A stretch of 11,073 nt of DNA, from assembly GCA_030640045.1 (NCBI GenBank), contig DAOWKF010000026.1:1-11073 (forward strand), read 5' to 3'. The notes beneath the pieces were generated by a model that saw only the letters and a list, made by a program, of their open reading frames with translations, was not told where the DNA came from and did not search any database. Every line of letters begins with the position of its first letter. The first letter of the stretch is position 1. The translations under genes were made by a program, and so were the position numbers. Below are positions 6,517 to 11,073 of this stretch, piece by piece. The DNA comes from Candidatus Omnitrophota bacterium (GTDB lineage: Bacteria; NPL-UPA2; BS750m-G34).

Positions 6517-7965
6517 ATGAAGATTTTTAAGGATTATGACCAAAAACAAACCTATTTACTACCCCCGTCATTAGACGAATTTGTAAGTTCAGAGCATTCA
6601 GCGAGGGTGATCAGTGATGTAGTAAACGGTATAGATGTTAGTTCCATAAAGGATAGTTATGCTGGAGGCGGGCCTCCTGCCTATCATCCGAGCATGATGC
6701 TAAAGGTAATAGTCTACGCCTACAGTAAGGGGATTTATAGTTCACGAAGGATAGAAGCTGAATTAGAGAGTGACACAGCGTTCATGTATTTATCAGGGAT
6801 GCAGAAGCCTGATTTTCGAACGATATGTGTATTCAGGGCCACTCATTGCGAGGCTATTAGCGATATATTTGTTGAAATAGTAAGGCTGTGTGCAACTTTA
6901 GGGATGGTAGAATTAGGGCATGTATCATTTGATGGCACAAAATTAAAAGCCAATGCTTCGGTTAAACAGATGAGGGACAAAAAAGGTTTACAAAAAGAGA
7001 TGAGGCGGGTTAAAGAAAAAATCAAGAAATTACTGAAGCGTGCAGAAAAAGTGGATGAGACTGAAGATGCGATGTATGGACCGGATAATAATGGCAGCGG
7101 TATTCCCGATGAGATAAAAGATAAGGAATACCGTCTCAAAAAGCTTCAGGAAGCAAAGAAAGAATTAGAGAAAGAAAAATTAGAAAAGGTTAATATTACC
7201 GACACCGATGCCCGGTTAATGAAAAATTCAAAGAAAGTAATTCAGCCTGCATATAATGGCCAGATTGGAGTAGATGCTAAAGAGCAGATAATTGTAGCCG
7301 CTGATATAACTCAAGAGGCAACAGACCACCATCAATTAAAGCCAATGCTTGAACAGACAGAAGAGAATCTTGGAGAATTACTTGACGAAGTAAGCGCTGA
7401 TGCTGGATATTCTTCTTACGATAATCTTGAGTATGTAGAAGATAAAAAGATAGACGCTTATATTCCTGATAACAAAATTGAATCTCTGGATAAAAAAGAA
7501 GAGAGCGATAAGAGATATGATAAAAGCAATTTTAATTATGATGAGAAAACTAATCAATACACTTGCCCCGAGGGAAAATCTTTAGTTCCCCACAGCAAAA
7601 TAAAGAAAAACGGAAGAGAGCTTACAGTTTACCGTGGGACAGATTGCGAAGGATGCCCTGTCAGGAAGAAATGCACCAAAGCCGAGGCCAGGACAATAAC
7701 GCGGGATGGCCGGGAGCCATTACAGGAAAAGATGCGAAAGAAATTACGAAGCAAAGAAGGAAAAGTAGTTTATAAACAGCGTGGTTATACGGTAGAGCCG
7801 GTTTTTGGGAATATGAAATGGAACAAGCCAAAATTAATAATGATGATGCGGGGCAAGCGAAAGGTTAAGGGAGAGTTTGTCCTGATGTGCATTGTCCATA
7901 ACATTGGGAAGATAATAAGCAAAATTCAAACCCAACCAGCTGAAGTAATGGCTGTAGCTGGGTAA
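6517..7965 (+). CDS. IS1182-family DDE transposase
   Basis: Transposase of 482 residues from the ATG at 6517, preceded by AGGGGG at 6505-6510; the frame is open back to an ATG at 6433 but a promoter overlaps that part. The N-terminal domain (DUF772-like; YHPSMMLKVIVYAYSKGIYSSRRIE) binds DNA. The catalytic triad is readable as VSFDG (Asp139), SADAGYSS (Asp295) and YTVEPVFGNMK (Glu427), the last in the usual IS1182/IS4-like YREK-region position. A lysine- and glutamate-rich helical insert, probably coiled coil, lies between about residues 150 and 230. Four cysteines (CPEG, then CEGC and KKC) form a probable zinc knuckle in the C-terminal DDE_Tnp_1_6-type domain. There is no frameshift or internal stop, so the enzyme may be active. 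It sits between a chromosomal gene and a broken serine recombinase gene. Confidence 0.92.
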   Translation: MKIFKDYDQKQTYLLPPSLDEFVSSEHSARVISDVVNGIDVSSIKDSYAGGGPPAYHPSMMLKVIVYAYSKGIYSSRRIEAELESDTAFMYLSGMQKPDFRTICVFRATHCEAISDIFVEIVRLCATLGMVELGHVSFDGTKLKANASVKQMRDKKGLQKEMRRVKEKIKKLLKRAEKVDETEDAMYGPDNNGSGIPDEIKDKEYRLKKLQEAKKELEKEKLEKVNITDTDARLMKNSKKVIQPAYNGQIGVDAKEQIIVAADITQEATDHHQLKPMLEQTEENLGELLDEVSADAGYSSYDNLEYVEDKKIDAYIPDNKIESLDKKEESDKRYDKSNFNYDEKTNQYTCPEGKSLVPHSKIKKNGRELTVYRGTDCEGCPVRKKCTKAEARTITRDGREPLQEKMRKKLRSKEGKVVYKQRGYTVEPVFGNMKWNKPKLIMMMRGKRKVKGEFVLMCIVHNIGKIISKIQTQPAEVMAVAG

Positions 7966-8004
7966 AATAAGGAAGGAGGACCATCTATAGTGAGATTATT
8001 GGGT

Positions 8005-8039
8005 TATTCAGGAGAGTTGGCGCTGCACTTGCCTGAATA
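8005..8039. repeat. 8-bp inverted repeat downstream of transposase gene
   Basis: TATTCAGG (8005-8012) and CCTGAATA (8032-8039) are perfect inverted copies 19 nt apart. It could be a transcript hairpin after the transposase gene, a subterminal IS structure, or a binding site left from the recombinase element. No T-run follows, so it is not a standard terminator. Confidence 0.4.
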
Positions 8040-8061
8040 GATGGGATAAGCAGTGGAAATC

Positions 8062-9212
8062 ATGAAAATAAAAAGGCTTAATGGACAGCCTGTGGATATA
8101 CAAAAGATAAAGAAAAAAAATTAATTCCAGATGAAGAGGAATCCAAGATTTATAAACAAATGGTAAAATGGTCGTTAGAGGGTATCGGGAGTAATGCCAT
8201 AGCATTAAGATTGAATCAGCTTGGTGTTCAAACAAGAGGTCGTAAGATATACAAGAAGAAGTTAAGACGATCTAAAAAAGAACGAGGATTGAGATTGGGT
8301 GAATTTAAAGATAGAGATAGCCTGGTATGGAAAGCTGGGACAGTGCACGATATACTTAAAAGACCTGTATATAAAGGCGAAATGCGTTATAAAGAGCTAA
8401 AGATAGCTGTTACTGGACTTATACAAGAGTCTCAATGGAATGCTCTACAGAAGGCTTTAAAGAGTCATTATAACAATTCTAACCGCAATACAAGACATTT
8501 TTATCTATTAAGGGGACTCCTTTACTGTGCCAAGTGTGGCCGTAAGCTATTCGGGTTAATTAAAGAGAAGAAAGGGATGAGATTGTATGCCTGTCTAAGC
8601 ACGAGACCTGCCCCAGAGCCTCGTTTTTGTGGATTGAAACGTATAAATATAGATAAGTTAAATAATCTGGTATGGAATAAGACCAGAGAGCTTGTAAGTA
8701 ATTCTGATAAGATAAAGGAGGCATTAAGACAGGCCAAAGATAATGGAATGGTGGATAATTTACTCCATGAGACCGCTATAGATAGCATAGATAGACAGAT
8801 AAAGGCTATTGAACAGCAGATTGATAGACACCTGGAGCTTTATGGTAAGGAGATTTTACCTATGGCTGATCTTAATAGGAAGGCTCAGGAATATAAGGAC
8901 ATCAAAGAAAGGCTATCACAGGAAAGGCAGAAAGCGGTAGAGAGAAGAGAACGGATTGAAAGAGCAAAAGAGAATGTCCGAAACATTGAAAATTATTTAA
9001 GTAGTATCAGCAAGAATATTGACAAATTTACAGATCAAGAGAAGTTTGAATTTCTACATTTAATTATAAAACGTATTGTGATAGACTATAATGCGGAAAG
9101 GGGAGAGCATTCGGTCAATATTATTTATGCCATTCCATTGGAAAATAAAGTAGTTAAGGAGAAAAAGTCATTACCGCATATGCTATCAGGCTCACCGAGG
9201 CAGGGCTCATAG
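8062..9212 (+). pseudogene. large serine recombinase, 5'-truncated and frameshifted
   Basis: Remnant of a large serine integrase of the kind that integrates phages and conjugative or mobilisable elements. The N-terminal catalytic resolvase domain with its nucleophilic serine is absent. Recognisable sequence begins as KRLNGQP in one frame (8071-8091) and continues as GYTKDKEKKLIPDEEES in another (8094 on), so a single base seems lost in the PYGY hinge motif. From 8160 the frame is open for 350 codons: recombinase domain (DILKRPVYKGEM, 64-75 counted from ATG 8160), zinc ribbon (Cys123, 126, 145, 157), a long coiled coil (about 205-300) and the closing FEFLHLIIKRIVIDY segment. It cannot recombine DNA without its catalytic part. 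The last seven or so codons and the TAG stop lie in comM-derived sequence. The upstream loss is best explained by the adjacent IS1182 element. Confidence 0.85.
9180..9205. other. probable attachment-site junction between serine-recombinase element and comM
   Basis: Left of about 9190 the sequence fits the recombinase C-terminus; from about 9194 to 9203 onward the +2 frame reads [20 protein letters not shown], a ComM segment. The comM frame is closed by TAA at 9155, so the homology change occurs between these points. Integrase genes usually lie beside their att site, which fits this junction. The exact core dinucleotide cannot be placed without the other junction or an unoccupied comM. Confidence 0.5.
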
Positions 9213-9892
9213 GAGGAAGCCAGGATCCCCGGCCGGGAGAAGTGAGCCTTGCCCATCGTGGCGTTCTTTTTCTGGATGAGCTGCCTGAATTCAGGCGTAA
9301 TGCTTTAGAGGTGCTCCGCCAGCCGCTTGAGGATGGGGTGGTGACTATTTCAAGGGCCAGGCGTTCTGTTACTTTCCCGGCAGGTGTGATGTTGGTAGCG
9401 GCTATGAATCCCTGCCCGTGCGGATATTATGGACACAGAAAAAAGGAGTGCCGTTGTACACCTCCGGAGATTCAGCGTTATATTTCAAAGATATCAGGCC
9501 CTCTAATTGACCGGATTGATATCCATGTGGAGGTCCCGAGTGTGAGTTTCCAGGATATGGTGAGGGAAGATAGAGTTGAAGAGTCGGGTGATATTAAAGC
9601 AAGGGTTATGCGAGCCAGAGAGATACAGAGAGAAAGATTTAAGAAAGAAAAGATTTTTACAAATGTCCAGATGAACACAAGACAGATAAAGAGATATTGC
9701 CCGATTGATAAAGAAGGGAAAGAGCTTATTCGTATGGCTATGGATGAACTGGGGCTTAGTGCTAGAGCGCACCATAGAATTTTAAAAGTCTCCCGCACTA
9801 TCAGTGACCTGGCAGGAGAAGATTCTATAAAACCGGAATATGTAGCTGAGGCCATCCAGTACCGCCGCTTAGACAGAAGATACCTATATTAG
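9191..9892 (+). pseudogene. comM: comM/yifB (Mg-chelatase-like AAA+ ATPase), 3' fragment
   Basis: C-terminal part of ComM/YifB, a hexameric AAA+ helicase that helps branch migration during natural transformation. Visible are [18 protein letters not shown], the Walker B motif [11 protein letters not shown] (just after 9255), [39 protein letters not shown] with the following zinc-type cysteines (CRC), the [15 protein letters not shown] sensor/arginine region, and the complete C-terminal domain ending in [21 protein letters not shown] and [10 protein letters not shown]. The Walker A motif and the Lon-like N-terminal domain are missing, so ATP binding is lost. The remaining frame has no internal stop or frameshift. 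A GTG at 9242 after GGGAGA could allow expression of a 216-residue fragment, but the spacing of 2-3 nt is poor. The glycerate kinase gene follows after 28 nt. Confidence 0.88.
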
Positions 9893-9920
9893 GAATATAC
9901 AAATCAATCAGTTAAATAAT

Positions 9921-11060
9921 ATGGTTAAAAGGCGGTTAAAGATATTAGTTTCACCCGCCGCATTTAAGGAATCTTTGAGTGCGTGGGAAGTATGCCGTGC
10001 TATAGAAAAGGGTATTTCCCGTGTTTTTTCTGATGCTACGATATACAAAGTCCCGTTAGCTGATGGAGGGCAGGGAACAGTAGATGCGTTGGTTAAATCT
10101 ACAGGCGGATATATAGTTAAAAAGTATGTAACAGGCCCTTTAGGTAAAAAGGTATTTGCAAGGTATGGGCTGTTGGGTGAAAAAACAGCTATAATAGAGA
10201 TGTCTTCTGCTTCCGGACTTCATTTAGTTCCATTCAATAAAAGAAATCCACTTAATACTACTACTTTTGGCACGGGGGAATTGATCCGGGCCTGTTTAGA
10301 TAAAAGGTGTAATCATATTATGATTGGATTAGGGGACAGCGCTACTAATGATGGAGGCGTGGGCATGGCCCAGGCGTTAGGGATTGAATTTAAAGACAGG
10401 TTGGATAGAAAAATCGGATGGGGCGGAAAGAATTTAAAGAATATAGAATATATTGATATTAAACGCAAGGATGAAAGATTGAAAAAGGTAAAAGTTACTA
10501 TTTTGTCTGATGTAAAAAATCCACTTTGTGGTTCGAGCGGGGCTGCCCGGGTCTTTTCACCACAGAAAGGAGCCAGTCCTGAAATTGTTTTGGAATTAGA
10601 AAATGGGCTTAAACATCTGGCAAAACTCATAAAAAGAGAGTTGGGGATTGATATCAAAGGCAAAACCGGAGCGGGAGCCGCAGGGGGGTTAGGTGCCGGT
10701 TTAATGGCATTTCTGGGAGCCAGAGCGGTATCAGGCATTGATTTAGTCATTAAATTTACCCGGCTGGAAAACTATATAAAAAAAGCTGATTTAATTATTA
10801 CCGGTGAAGGGAAACTGGATAAACAGACTATTTATGGTAAGGCCCCAATGGGCGTTGCAAAGATAGCTAAGAGATATGACCGTCCTGTAATAGGTATAGG
10901 AGGCATACTCGGAGATGGATATAATCTTCTATACCGGCAAGGATTTATCTCCTTTTTTTCTATTGTTGAAGGGCCGATTACTGTTGCGCGGGCTATGAAA
11001 TATGCAGAGCAATTATTGGTAAATACATCTGAAAGCATTGTAAGGCTTATTGCAAAATGA
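9921..11060 (+). CDS. glycerate 2-kinase (GlxK/GarK type)
   Basis: Complete 379-residue glycerate kinase phosphorylating D-glycerate to 2-phosphoglycerate, feeding glycolysis from serine, glyoxylate or sugar-acid breakdown. Family motifs in order: SPAAFKESLSA (11-21, usual form PDSFKGSLSA), LADGGQGT (46-53, usually ADGGEGT, so Glu is Gln here), MSSASGL (94-100), TTTFGTGELI (113-122), GLGDSATNDGGVG (136-148), TGAGAAGGLGAGL, and ADLIITGEGKLD followed by KAPMGVA near the C-terminus. The length is normal. The ATG at 9921 has no clear ribosome-binding site; the GGAA at 9892-9895 is too far. It may therefore depend on translation or transcription from comM, 28 nt upstream, which is now broken. The Glu-to-Gln change lies in a substrate-region motif and may be neutral. 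Assignment is firm; the choice between glxK and garK roles is not. Confidence 0.93.
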   Translation: MVKRRLKILVSPAAFKESLSAWEVCRAIEKGISRVFSDATIYKVPLADGGQGTVDALVKSTGGYIVKKYVTGPLGKKVFARYGLLGEKTAIIEMSSASGLHLVPFNKRNPLNTTTFGTGELIRACLDKRCNHIMIGLGDSATNDGGVGMAQALGIEFKDRLDRKIGWGGKNLKNIEYIDIKRKDERLKKVKVTILSDVKNPLCGSSGAARVFSPQKGASPEIVLELENGLKHLAKLIKRELGIDIKGKTGAGAAGGLGAGLMAFLGARAVSGIDLVIKFTRLENYIKKADLIITGEGKLDKQTIYGKAPMGVAKIAKRYDRPVIGIGGILGDGYNLLYRQGFISFFSIVEGPITVARAMKYAEQLLVNTSESIVRLIAK

Positions 11061-11073
11061 AGCAATGGGAAGC

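Larger units (their letters stand above)
6350..8040 (+). mobile_element. IS1182-family insertion sequence (ends approximate)
   Basis: An IS1182-family transposase gene is flanked by short noncoding stretches: about 170 nt upstream of the likely start and under 100 nt downstream before recombinase-derived sequence appears. The left side begins with GGACAGGCTGTC (6349-6360), which has the look of an IS tip, directly after the DUF4416 stop. I could not find a convincing matching inverted repeat on the right; the region around 8001-8015 is only loosely similar. No target-site duplication is identified. Both limits are therefore estimates. Confidence 0.6.

Noticed and set aside
7990..8040. Short frame with GTG start after GGAGG reading GYSGELALHLPE, recalling the GEL-L segment of ComM
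   Set aside because: Only about 16 codons with a few residues in common and no flanking ComM sequence; probably chance in the IS right end region.
6346..8060. Terminal inverted repeats of the IS1182 element
   Set aside because: Reading the left tip against the reverse complement of the right side gave only gapped, weak similarity (GGG-TTATT), not enough to call ends.
8160..9212. Intact 350-residue recombinase starting at ATG 8160
   Set aside because: The frame is open upstream with family-like residues (GYTKDKEKK), the catalytic domain is missing and a frameshift precedes it, so the ATG is internal to a broken gene.
1..11073. CRISPR array, tRNA or rRNA genes, toxin-antitoxin or defence operon
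   Set aside because: No regularly spaced repeats, cloverleaf or rRNA-like sequence, and no defence-type gene pair was seen on either strand; the repeated material is the single 43-bp duplication and small palindromes.

Overview
The window is a 11 kb piece of a bacterial chromosome with moderate GC content, and every recognisable gene lies on the + strand. The mix of genes (a bacterial GH3-family protein, a DUF1571 protein, a DUF4416 protein and a short QueG-like iron-sulfur protein beside glmS) is typical of little-cultured Gram-negative-type lineages such as Omnitrophota or Nitrospirota. That placement is an inference from family content, not a sequence match.

Region 1 (1-3224) is a compact gene run: the 3' part of a GH3-type acyl-adenylating enzyme, a 43-bp tandem duplication over its stop codon, a class I SAM methyltransferase, an extended SDR of the 3beta-HSD/OleD-like type, and an exported DUF1571 protein. 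Methyltransferase, SDR and DUF1571 gene are separated by 12 nt or overlap, so they are probably one operon. Activation, methylation and NAD(P)-dependent reduction followed by an exported, LolA-reminiscent protein would suit a small acyl or lipid-like product, but no product can be named.

Region 2 (3225-6345) starts with a 157-bp leader holding two competing hairpins and a dispersed-repeat-like palindrome. It continues with glmS (complete), a TTG-started short QueG-like 4Fe-4S protein overlapping glmS, and a DUF4416 protein overlapping that. The three genes look translationally coupled.

Region 3 (about 6346-9892) is a damaged mobile-element scar. An IS1182-family transposase gene with its own good sigma70-type promoter sits immediately downstream of the DUF4416 gene. 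It is followed by the 3' part of a large serine recombinase gene without its catalytic domain and with a 1-nt frameshift, which runs directly into the 3' third of comM (Mg-chelatase-like AAA+ ATPase). The recombinase stop codon lies inside comM-derived sequence, so the junction looks like an attachment site of an element once integrated in comM. The comM 5' half and the recombinase 5' part are absent, which fits an IS-adjacent deletion.

Region 4 (9921-11060) is a complete glycerate 2-kinase gene 28 nt downstream of the comM remnant. No tRNA, rRNA or CRISPR array was seen, and no gene-free stretch exceeds 300 bases. The best candidates for something unusual are the nested comM / serine recombinase / IS1182 scar and the GH3-methyltransferase-SDR-DUF1571 cluster. 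I did not find a clearly new defence or other named-type system.
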